Source: a virus. Taken from it: a stretch of DNA of 35,363 bases. Shown here in pieces: positions 28,944-35,363 of the stretch. The notes beneath the pieces were generated by a model that was given only the letters and a program-made list of their open reading frames with translations, searched no databases and was not told where the DNA came from. Location of the stretch: positions 1 through 35,363 of the IMG/VR virus record IMGVR_UViG_3300005436_000022; one strand, 5' to 3'. Numbering within the stretch: the stretch's first letter is position 1; every line of letters begins with the position of its first letter. The translations under genes were made by a program, and so were the position numbers.

Positions 28944-31900
28944 TCAGCCGGGCGCGCCGGCGTAAACCCGGCGCTGCGCGTCCTGGAAAGCCTGGTAGGC
29001 GAGGTCGGCGTCCCGTTCGGCGTCGTACGCCTTCGCGTACAGGAACCCGGCTGACCCGTCAGTGCCCCCGGCCTGGCGCATCATCTTGTAGTTGGCGAGC
29101 TGCCGGTCGGCGAAGAACTTGGCTGCCAGGTAGGCGGACCACAGCGCGTCCAGGTCCGGCCCGGCGACTGACGATGCCGTCAGCGTCGCGGAGGCGGACC
29201 AGGTGGCCTCGCCGAACTCGGTGAAGGCAGTGGCGTACAGCACCCCGGGGGCGTGCAGGTGCGCGAAGCCGGCGGTGGGGATGTCGCCGGCGGCGGCCAG
29301 CGTGCCGGGCGCGTTCAGGTGGACGACGCCGCGCCTGGAGATCACGCCCTGCGCGTGCAGGACGGCGGGCGCGGCGAGCGCGAGCGCGGGAGCGTGGACG
29401 ATGCGGTGCCCGGCCGGGTGGATGGTTCCGGAGCCCGAGAGGGCGGCTGCCCCGGGCACGTTGCGGACGTGGCCGGCGGTCATCGTGCCCGACCCGGACA
29501 GGGAGGCGACCGGGTACTGGGTATAGCCCCCGGCGGCCGTGAGCGACCCGATGCCCGACAGGGACGCGGTGGACGGGACGTTCTTCCTCGCGGTGGCCCC
29601 GAGGCTGCCGGAGCCCGTGAGGGGGGCCGTGCCCGCGTGCACCTGCCGCGCTGCCACCGCGAGCGACCCTGGCGCGGTCATGGCGGCGCTCGCGGCGAAG
29701 TCATGGACCGCGTGGGCGGTCATGGTGCCGGAGCCGGAGGCGGGGACCGCGCCGGGGACGACCTTGAAGGCGTTGGAGGTGATGACCCCGGAGCCGGACA
29801 GCGCGGCCGACCCGGCGAACCCGTGAGACGGGCGCGCCGTGGTCATCGTCCCGGAGCCGGAAAGGGCCGCTGCCCCCGGTGCGATGACCAGCGCCGCCCC
29901 GCCGATCGTCCCCGACCCGGACATCGCTGCCGCGCCAGGGATGACCTTCTGGCCCTGCGAGGAGAGGGTCCCGGAGCCGGAAAGCGAGGCAGAGGCCGGG
30001 ACGATCGTCTGTCCGCCCCCGGTGAGGGTGCCCGACCCGTCCAGGGCGACAGTCCTGGAGAAGGTGACCAGGCTGGCGGCGGTGAACGTCCCCGAGCCGT
30101 CGAGCGGGGCCGCCCCGGGCACGCTCTTCTGCCCTGCGGCGGTGAAGGTGCCCGAGCCCGACATGGCGACGGCACCCGAGACGAAGGACCCCTGGGTGAC
30201 GACGATGGTGCCCGAGCCGTCCATCGCCGCTGCACCCGGGATGACCTTCTGGCCTGCGGCGGTGAACGTCCCCGAGCCGGAGAGGACCGCAGTCCCGGCG
30301 GGGATGATGATCGTGGGGGGAGCGGTGAGCGTGCCCGACCCGGACATCGACACGGCACCAGGGACCGTCTTCTGGCCGGTGGCCCCGAGGACCCCCTGGC
30401 CATCGAGGGGGGCTGCGCCGGGGACCGTCTTCTGGGCGGTCGACGTGATGACGCCCGACCCGGACATGGGGGAAGCGCCTGGGACGACCTTCTGGCCGGC
30501 CGCCGTAAACGTCCCGGAGCCGGACATCGAGGCTGACCCGGGGACGATGACAGTGGGCGGGGCGGTGATAGTCCCCGACCCCGACAAGGCAGCAGCCCCG
30601 GGGATCTGCTTCTGGCCAGTGGCGGTGAAGGTGCCCGAGCCCGACATCGACGCAGAGGCGGCCAGGACGCCCGCAGCGGTGATGGTGCCCGACCCCGACA
30701 TCGCGGCGGCACCGGGCACCGTCTTCTGCGCGGTGGCCGTGAACGTGCCGGACCCGGACATCGCGGAGGCACCGGGGGCGGTAACCGACGGCGCGGCGGC
30801 GGTGAAGGTGCCCAGGCCGGACAGGGAGCCCGCCCCCGGGACCGTCTTCTGGCCGGCGGCGGTTATAGTTCCAGATCCCGACAAGGCAGAGGCACCGGGG
30901 ACCTTCTTCTGCCCCGTGGCGGTGAACGTGCCCGAGCCAGACAGGCCGGCCGCTCCCGGGACAACCGACAGCGGGGTACCGGGAACGGCCGCGCCGGGAA
31001 CGGCCAGGCCGGGGACCGCGACCGCATGCGACGGCTGCGGGAGCCCGGAGGGCTTGATCGCCCCCGACCCGGAGAGGGCGGCGGCTCCCGGCACCTTCTT
31101 CTGCCCGGCGGCAGTGATAGTCCCCGAGCCGGTGAGGGCTACGGCCCCCGGGACCTTCTTCTGGCCTGTCGCACCGATCGCGCCCGAGCCCGTGAGGGCG
31201 GCAGCGCCGCTGTGCGTGGTCGCGCTCGCGATCTTGAAGGTGGCGACGACAGCGGTATAAGAGACTGACGCGCTGGTCGTCCCGGAGTAGGTGGCCGTCG
31301 TGGTCGACGTCAGCAACTGGTAGCCGGCTACCAGGCCGACGTGAGTGGACGCGCTGGTCTGCTGCGCCAGGTTCGCCCAGGGGTTTCCCGGCCCGGTGAT
31401 AGTGCCGACGGCGGTGGCGTTGAAGGCACCGACCGCGCCGATCGCGACCTCATTCGCCTGCGTGGTCGTCGCGGTGGCCGTCGAGGACCACGACGTAACA
31501 GCCCCGTTGTTGACCTGCGAGGCGGTCTTGTCCGAGTTCGGGGCTGAGGTGGAGAGCCCGCTCCACTCCATGACGGTAATGTCGACGCTGGTCACCGCCG
31601 GGCTGAAGGAGACGGCGACCGCCGTCTGCCCCCCGGCGCAGTTGGGGTCAGCCCATATCTGCGTGGTCTGGGTGTCCGAGCCGACGGCCCCGGCGGTGAC
31701 TACCTGCGCGAAGTTCCCTGCGCTGCCGCCGAGGGTGATCCCGGTGATCGACGGGTTGGTGGGCGAGGCCGAGCTGACGAAGCACACGACCAGGCAGTTG
31801 CCCGCCGTGGTGTTCGAGGTCAGCGTGACGGTGATCGGCGAGCTGGCCCCGCCTGTGGCCGACTTCGACTGGACGAGCACCGCGTTGGCCGTTACCTGCA

Positions 31901-32432
31901 CGTCCATGCCGAAGTTGCTGCCGGCGGTGCCCGACTGGGTGAGCGGCATCGCCATGGACGTGCCGATGTTGTACCAGCCCTGGGACAGGGCGCTCGTCGA
32001 CTCGTCCTTGGGAGCGGTCAGGATGCCGGAGCTGGTCGGCCAGGTGACCGAGTAGAAGGAGAACCAGCGGTTAACGGAGTCGTTGCGGAACTGCGTCGCC
32101 ATGTAGTCGACGCCGGGGATCACGACCGGCGGGCTGGTGAACGCCGCGTAGCACCAGCCCGAGCCTGCGGACGCCGAGGAGCCCCCAGGCCCGGTAAGCC
32201 AGGTAGCGGTGTTAGACGTGACCAGCGTGCCGCTGGCAGGGGCCGCCTGGGTGGTGTAGAGGCCGATGGACGTGGGGAGCTGGGTGTCGCTGGCTGAACT
32301 CCAGTGCCACACGCCGTCCAGGGTGCCCGCCGAGGTGACGGTGAAGTGGAGGCCGTTGGTGCCGTTGTTCCCAGCGCCCGAGGTGATCGTCCCGCCGGGC
32401 GTTGCCTGCGCGAACAGGTTGTAGTCGGTCAT
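28944..32432 (-). CDS. Giant tail fibre with about 30 SGSGT repeats
   Basis: 1162 residues. N-terminal residues about 5-150 match a DUF4082-type jelly-roll (LFAQATPGGTITSGAG, GLYTTQAAPASGTLV, GVDYMATQFRND). Residues about 195-400 are another beta domain (SPITVTLTSNTTAGNCLVVC, SVDITVMEWSGLS, NEVAIGAVGAFN). Residues about 405-1080 are near-perfect repeats of some 19 residues, core KVPGAAALSGSGTFTAAGQ. The last 80 residues are a helical tip (LDALWSAYLAAKFFADRQL, YDAERDADLAYQAFQDAQRR). Repeats of this kind make long thin fibres; number of copies may vary. Start ATG at 32432. Shares its repeat core with the 1425-3527 gene. Confidence 0.85.
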   Translation of the reverse strand: MTDYNLFAQATPGGTITSGAGNNGTNGLHFTVTSAGTLDGVWHWSSASDTQLPTSIGLYTTQAAPASGTLVTSNTATWLTGPGGSSASAGSGWCYAAFTSPPVVIPGVDYMATQFRNDSVNRWFSFYSVTWPTSSGILTAPKDESTSALSQGWYNIGTSMAMPLTQSGTAGSNFGMDVQVTANAVLVQSKSATGGASSPITVTLTSNTTAGNCLVVCFVSSASPTNPSITGITLGGSAGNFAQVVTAGAVGSDTQTTQIWADPNCAGGQTAVAVSFSPAVTSVDITVMEWSGLSTSAPNSDKTASQVNNGAVTSWSSTATATTTQANEVAIGAVGAFNATAVGTITGPGNPWANLAQQTSASTHVGLVAGYQLLTSTTTATYSGTTSASVSYTAVVATFKIASATTHSGAAALTGSGAIGATGQKKVPGAVALTGSGTITAAGQKKVPGAAALSGSGAIKPSGLPQPSHAVAVPGLAVPGAAVPGTPLSVVPGAAGLSGSGTFTATGQKKVPGASALSGSGTITAAGQKTVPGAGSLSGLGTFTAAAPSVTAPGASAMSGSGTFTATAQKTVPGAAAMSGSGTITAAGVLAASASMSGSGTFTATGQKQIPGAAALSGSGTITAPPTVIVPGSASMSGSGTFTAAGQKVVPGASPMSGSGVITSTAQKTVPGAAPLDGQGVLGATGQKTVPGAVSMSGSGTLTAPPTIIIPAGTAVLSGSGTFTAAGQKVIPGAAAMDGSGTIVVTQGSFVSGAVAMSGSGTFTAAGQKSVPGAAPLDGSGTFTAASLVTFSRTVALDGSGTLTGGGQTIVPASASLSGSGTLSSQGQKVIPGAAAMSGSGTIGGAALVIAPGAAALSGSGTMTTARPSHGFAGSAALSGSGVITSNAFKVVPGAVPASGSGTMTAHAVHDFAASAAMTAPGSLAVAARQVHAGTAPLTGSGSLGATARKNVPSTASLSGIGSLTAAGGYTQYPVASLSGSGTMTAGHVRNVPGAAALSGSGTIHPAGHRIVHAPALALAAPAVLHAQGVISRRGVVHLNAPGTLAAAGDIPTAGFAHLHAPGVLYATAFTEFGEATWSASATLTASSVAGPDLDALWSAYLAAKFFADRQLANYKMMRQAGGTDGSAGFLYAKAYDAERDADLAYQAFQDAQRRVYAGAPG
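29180..31220 (-). repeat. Tandem coding repeats of about 57-60 bp
   Basis: About 30 in-frame copies coding xVPGAAALSGSGTxTAxGQ. Neighbouring copies are similar at DNA level, so slipped-strand or recombinational change of copy number is likely, and short-read assembly here may be wrong. Not a CRISPR array: no constant repeat with unique spacers. Confidence 0.85.
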
Positions 32433-32478
32433 GGGTGCCCCCAGGCGCGTCAGGGCACGGGGCTACCGCGCGGGCGGG

Positions 32479-32892
32479 CTACCAGACAGATGCGTCGCAG
32501 GTCACGGCACCGGAGGCGAACTGAACCGTGTCACCGTTCGCCACCCCGGTGATGTTGGCGGTCAGCGCGCCCTGGAACCACCGGAGGGGAGTGCCGGCGG
32601 TGTCCCAGATCTCCACGCTCGTGATGGTCGTCCAGGAGCCGGTCGCCGTCCAGGACGGGGTGTTGGAGGAGGTGGACACGCCGGCAGAACTCGCGCCGAA
32701 GGTGATCGCCACGCCGCCGGCGGTGTAGCCAGGGCAGTTGCCCGAGGTCGCCTCGGTGCCGTTGCTGGTGTTGGACCCCTGGGCGGTCATCAACCGCAGG
32801 CGCAGCGCGGTCGGGAAAGTCGGGGCGGACCCGCCGTTCAGGATCGCGTTCATGATCGCGGCGGCACGGGTGCGGTCAGTCATTGATGCCAT
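32479..32892 (-). CDS. Small phage tail-fibre-family protein
   Basis: 137 residues; ATG at 32892 is preferred (M4 at 32883 also possible), overlapping region TGACATG with the gene upstream. The order of motifs (MNAILNGGSAPTFPTALRLR, LMTAQGSNTSNGTE, VAITFGASSAGVSTSSNTPS, SVEIWDTAGTPLRWFQGALT) is typical of a widespread 120-140-residue phage tail protein family that often precedes or follows the receptor-binding fibre. All-beta. Probably an accessory or adaptor of the fibre. Confidence 0.75.
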   Translation of the reverse strand: MASMTDRTRAAAIMNAILNGGSAPTFPTALRLRLMTAQGSNTSNGTEATSGNCPGYTAGGVAITFGASSAGVSTSSNTPSWTATGSWTTITSVEIWDTAGTPLRWFQGALTANITGVANGDTVQFASGAVTCDASVW

Positions 32893-32893
32893 G

Positions 32894-33118
32894 TCAGAAG
32901 GTCTCCGCGCTTGTTCCGACGAGTTCGATGTCCAAGGGGACGATGATCACGGGACGGCAGGCGATCCCGGTGTCCCGGTTGGCCTGCCCGTGGTTGTGAG
33001 GCAGCAGGCAGCACGTGCATCCCGCCGCGTCCAGCGCGTCGTGGATGTCCACGCCGCTGGCGGTAATGACTACCTCTGCCGCGCACTCCCCGTTCGAGCA
33101 CCTCACTCGGTGCGCCAT
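32894..33118 (-). CDS. Small Cys/His protein, 74 aa
   Basis: ATG at 33118 with GAGGAGGAC upstream. VRCSNGECAAEVVITASG carries a C-x5-C pair and GCTCCLLPHNHGQ three Cys and two His; together they could hold one or two zinc ions. Ends in a beta strand (PVIIVPLDIELVG). Between the portal and the small tail protein, so it may be a minor virion or assembly component. Unrecognised. Confidence 0.7.
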   Translation of the reverse strand: MAHRVRCSNGECAAEVVITASGVDIHDALDAAGCTCCLLPHNHGQANRDTGIACRPVIIVPLDIELVGTSAETF

Positions 33119-33128
33119 GCCGTCCTCC

Positions 33129-35336
33129 TCACCCCTGTGCGGGGGCGTAGGTCTCGTAATCCACCAGGTCGCCGTCGTCCTCTCTCACGCCGAGGCGCGA
33201 GCGGATGCCGACGTGCGGCGGGTCCTGGTAGCCCTTGACCGGCGGCCCGGACAACCAGGTGCCCTGTCCCTTCTGGGCCTGGGCCTCGGATTCGGGCAGG
33301 TGCGCAACGAGGGTGATCACGCCCTCGTCCCCGGCGGCGGCGGCGCTGCCCTCCTGGGCGGCCTCGTTCACGGCCCTGGCCAGGGCCGCCATCCGGCGCA
33401 CCCGGTCGGTGCGGCGCAGCAGCGCGCCTTGCTTCGGCATGCCGCGCTTCCCGGCCTTCGGCATCGGGCCGCGCTGCTCGGACGACTCCGGCGGCACCTG
33501 GGGCATGTCCCCGCCCGCGTCCTCCGCTGCCATCTCGCCCTCCGAGGGGGCGTTGACGGGGCCGCCCTGCTCGGCCTCCATCTCCTCGGCCATCTGCGCG
33601 TCCTCGGGGGTGGGCGCGAGGTCGGGCAGCGGGACGGGCTGGACGCCCATCCGGTCGATCATCACCTGCTGAGCGGCCAGGGCCGGGGGAACGCCCTCCA
33701 CCTGGGCCATGGGGGCGAAGTCGGCCATCAGGTCCGGCGGGACCGGCAGGCCCGCGTTGCGCAGCTCGACGAAGGCCTGGCGGCGGGTGCGGGCCTGGGC
33801 GATGATGTCGGCGACCGCCTCGTCCTGGGACTGCTCGCGCTCCTCGTCCAGGTCGACGCCGAGCCCCCGCGTGCGCGTGCGCGCGGAGATCGGGATGCCC
33901 GACGCGCGCAGCGCCTCGGTGAACTGGCGGGTGATGTCCTCGTCGCGGAAGTTGAGGACCTGGCACTTCAGGTCGGGCACCAGGAGCTTGGGCTGCTCGG
34001 TGATCCGCTTCTCGCCGGTCTCCTCGTCGGTCTCCAGGACCTCCTCCATGATCACGAACCGGCGGCCCGACCGCTCCTCGTAGTCATAGTGTTCCTGCGC
34101 TTCAGCGACAATCAGCATCCGCTTGCGCATGTGCCTCATGAGCATCTGCTGGTAGGTGGTCATGAGCTGCTCGACGAGCTGCTTGTTGAGCGCGTCGGCG
34201 GCGTACGTCTGCCCCTCGCCCGCCCCGGTGAGGAATGTGCGGGAAAGTCCGAACACCTGGAGCACCCGGTCCTCGATCCGCTCGAAGTCCATGCTCAGGT
34301 CCGGCATGTTCTCCCGGCCGAACACCGGCTCGATATCCACCGCGAAGTTGTGGATCAGCGCCCGGAAGTCGCCCGCCAGGGCAGCGTCGAGCGCCATCTC
34401 GAAGTTCTCCAGGTCGTCGTCGGTGGGAATCCACGGGACGCTGGTGCCCAGGTCGGTGGCGGACGCGCCGAGCTTGCACAGGATCAGCGGGGTGTAGAGC
34501 CGGTCGGCGATCGAGTCGAGGGCGGTGTTGAGCATCTCCTGCTGGAGCATGGAGCGCATCGCGCGGGTGAGCAGCGGCAGCCCGCGCAGCGAGAACGTGT
34601 CGCCCTTGAACCGGAGCTGGCGCAGCAGCACGTTGCTCACCGGCATGAAGGCGTTCTCGGCGGTGTAGGCGGCCAGCTCCGGGTACTCCTGGACCAGCCG
34701 GTTGTACTCCCATGCCGGCTGGCGGGTGGTGAGGATCTGCCGGATAGTCCACGGCAGCCGGGTGAAGAACCGGGGCTCCTTCAGGAACGGGGAGCGCTCC
34801 ACCTTGATGTCGTCGGCGTTGAGCAGCTCCTCGTCATCCCAGATACCCAGGTCCTCGTTGAACGTCGCGAACGGCCACGCTTCCCCGGTGATGTAGTACT
34901 CGCGGCCGATGTCGACGAGGAACTCGCCGTAGTCGAGGCCGTCGTCGCCGAAGAACAGGTCCTGGTAGAAGTCGGTGAGCCGCTGGTCCTTGCACTCCAG
35001 GTGCGCGCCCACCACCGGGAACTTGGAGAAGATGTCGACGCAGGAGCCGACGATCGGGTCGGTCTGGTAGAGCAGCCGGCAGAACGCCCGGACCTTCGCC
35101 AGCTCCTCGTTCTGCGAGAAGTCGTAGGGGAGGTTGTTCTGTCTCCAGTAGAAGAGCGGGTCGCGGGGCCGCCCGGTGGCGAACTGGATGTCGGAGAACC
35201 CCGACCCTCCCGCCCCTCCGGCCGTGTAGGCGGTGCGGCGGCCGACGGACGCCTGCCGGGCGTTGATCCGCCGGTTCTTGCGGGCCTCGGCGACCTCGGG
35301 GCTCATCTGCTCGGAGCTGAGCGCCCCGATGCCCAT
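33129..35336 (-). CDS. Portal protein (5' end may extend beyond the window)
   Basis: 735 residues from the ATG at 35336. Portal features: FCRLLYQTDPIVGSCVDIFS, GEFLVDIGREYYITGEAWPF (wing), PVSNVLLRQLRFKGDTFSLR, the long helix region AMRSMLQQEMLNTALDSIAD and DRVLQVFGLSRTFLTGAGEG, YAADALNKQLVEQLMTTYQQ. This is the myovirus-type portal organisation: a dodecamer at the capsid vertex through which DNA passes. The C-terminal 150 residues (Glu/Pro-rich, then KGALLRRTDRVRRMAALARA-like basic helix and VGIRSRLGVREDD) are an extension beyond the core. The ATG lacks a ribosome site and the frame stays open to 35363, so the true start may be off the edge. First gene of the minus-strand structural run. Confidence 0.85.
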   Translation of the reverse strand: MGIGALSSEQMSPEVAEARKNRRINARQASVGRRTAYTAGGAGGSGFSDIQFATGRPRDPLFYWRQNNLPYDFSQNEELAKVRAFCRLLYQTDPIVGSCVDIFSKFPVVGAHLECKDQRLTDFYQDLFFGDDGLDYGEFLVDIGREYYITGEAWPFATFNEDLGIWDDEELLNADDIKVERSPFLKEPRFFTRLPWTIRQILTTRQPAWEYNRLVQEYPELAAYTAENAFMPVSNVLLRQLRFKGDTFSLRGLPLLTRAMRSMLQQEMLNTALDSIADRLYTPLILCKLGASATDLGTSVPWIPTDDDLENFEMALDAALAGDFRALIHNFAVDIEPVFGRENMPDLSMDFERIEDRVLQVFGLSRTFLTGAGEGQTYAADALNKQLVEQLMTTYQQMLMRHMRKRMLIVAEAQEHYDYEERSGRRFVIMEEVLETDEETGEKRITEQPKLLVPDLKCQVLNFRDEDITRQFTEALRASGIPISARTRTRGLGVDLDEEREQSQDEAVADIIAQARTRRQAFVELRNAGLPVPPDLMADFAPMAQVEGVPPALAAQQVMIDRMGVQPVPLPDLAPTPEDAQMAEEMEAEQGGPVNAPSEGEMAAEDAGGDMPQVPPESSEQRGPMPKAGKRGMPKQGALLRRTDRVRRMAALARAVNEAAQEGSAAAAGDEGVITLVAHLPESEAQAQKGQGTWLSGPPVKGYQDPPHVGIRSRLGVREDDGDLVDYETYAPAQG

Positions 35337-35363
35337 CGTCCGGCCGAGCTGCCTGGCTACTGA

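Noticed and set aside
29180-31220. CRISPR-like array
   Set aside because: Repeats are coding, contiguous and without unique spacers; no cas genes.
33015-35363. 782-codon plus-strand open frame opposite the portal gene
   Set aside because: Low-complexity His/Leu/Val/Arg translation typical of an antisense shadow; the portal reading on the minus strand is convincing.

Overview
The window is 35 kb of a high-GC tailed-phage genome (or a metagenomic phage contig or prophage) that infects an actinobacterium. The evidence is the very GC-rich codon use, the many GTG starts, start-stop overlaps of the GTGA/ATGA type, likely leaderless promoters, a DUF397 gene (a family almost confined to actinobacteria), and a set of virion genes: portal, prohead protease, HK97-type major capsid protein, tail spike and repeat-rich tail fibres. 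No terminase, tape measure, tail tube/sheath or replication gene lies inside the window.

Layout. 1-3527 (+): HNH endonuclease, two tiny genes, a small membrane protein and a virion-type protein made of SGSGT-like repeats plus a Cys-rich C-terminal module. 3500-3727 (-): a leaderless DUF397 gene. 3757-4250: an intergenic island with a terminator, two tandem tRNA-like genes whose 3' half lies UPSTREAM of the 5' half (circularly permuted), a palindrome and a long leader hairpin. 4251-5009 (+): a DUF7873-like protein closed by a strong bidirectional terminator. 5066-10449 (-): a tightly packed run of small accessory genes, including a vWA-domain protein, zinc-ribbon proteins, an HNH nuclease and a 25-residue membrane peptide. 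10537-16517 (-): capsid module (major capsid protein, two small head proteins, and a 1291-residue protease/scaffold-like protein with extra domains). 16645-17690 (+): a two-gene insert in the reverse direction. 17638-18712 (-): small membrane proteins that may include lysis functions. 18709-23622 (-): a 1637-residue protein with a SWIM zinc finger and an SGNH-hydrolase domain. 23718-24720 (+): a three-gene reverse insert. 24717-35363 (-): glycosyltransferase-like protein, beta-helix tail spike, giant repeat fibre, small tail protein, small Cys protein and portal (its 5' end may run past the window edge).

Regulation. Four copies of a near-identical promoter (17-bp spacer AATACAGCYTTTCTTGR) precede two minus-strand genes and both plus-strand inserts. 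In three of the four, a start codon sits exactly 6 nt after the -10 box, as expected for leaderless mRNAs; the shared spacer suggests one regulator.

The most striking item is the pair of permuted tRNA-like genes. When each is re-assembled in permuted order, the acceptor stem (7/7 pairs in both, one G-U), D-arm, T-arm, U8, A14, G18G19, the 15-48 Levitt pair and TTCGA T-loop all fit, whereas reading the same pieces in the usual order gives mismatched acceptors. The anticodon and the way the halves are joined could not be settled by eye.
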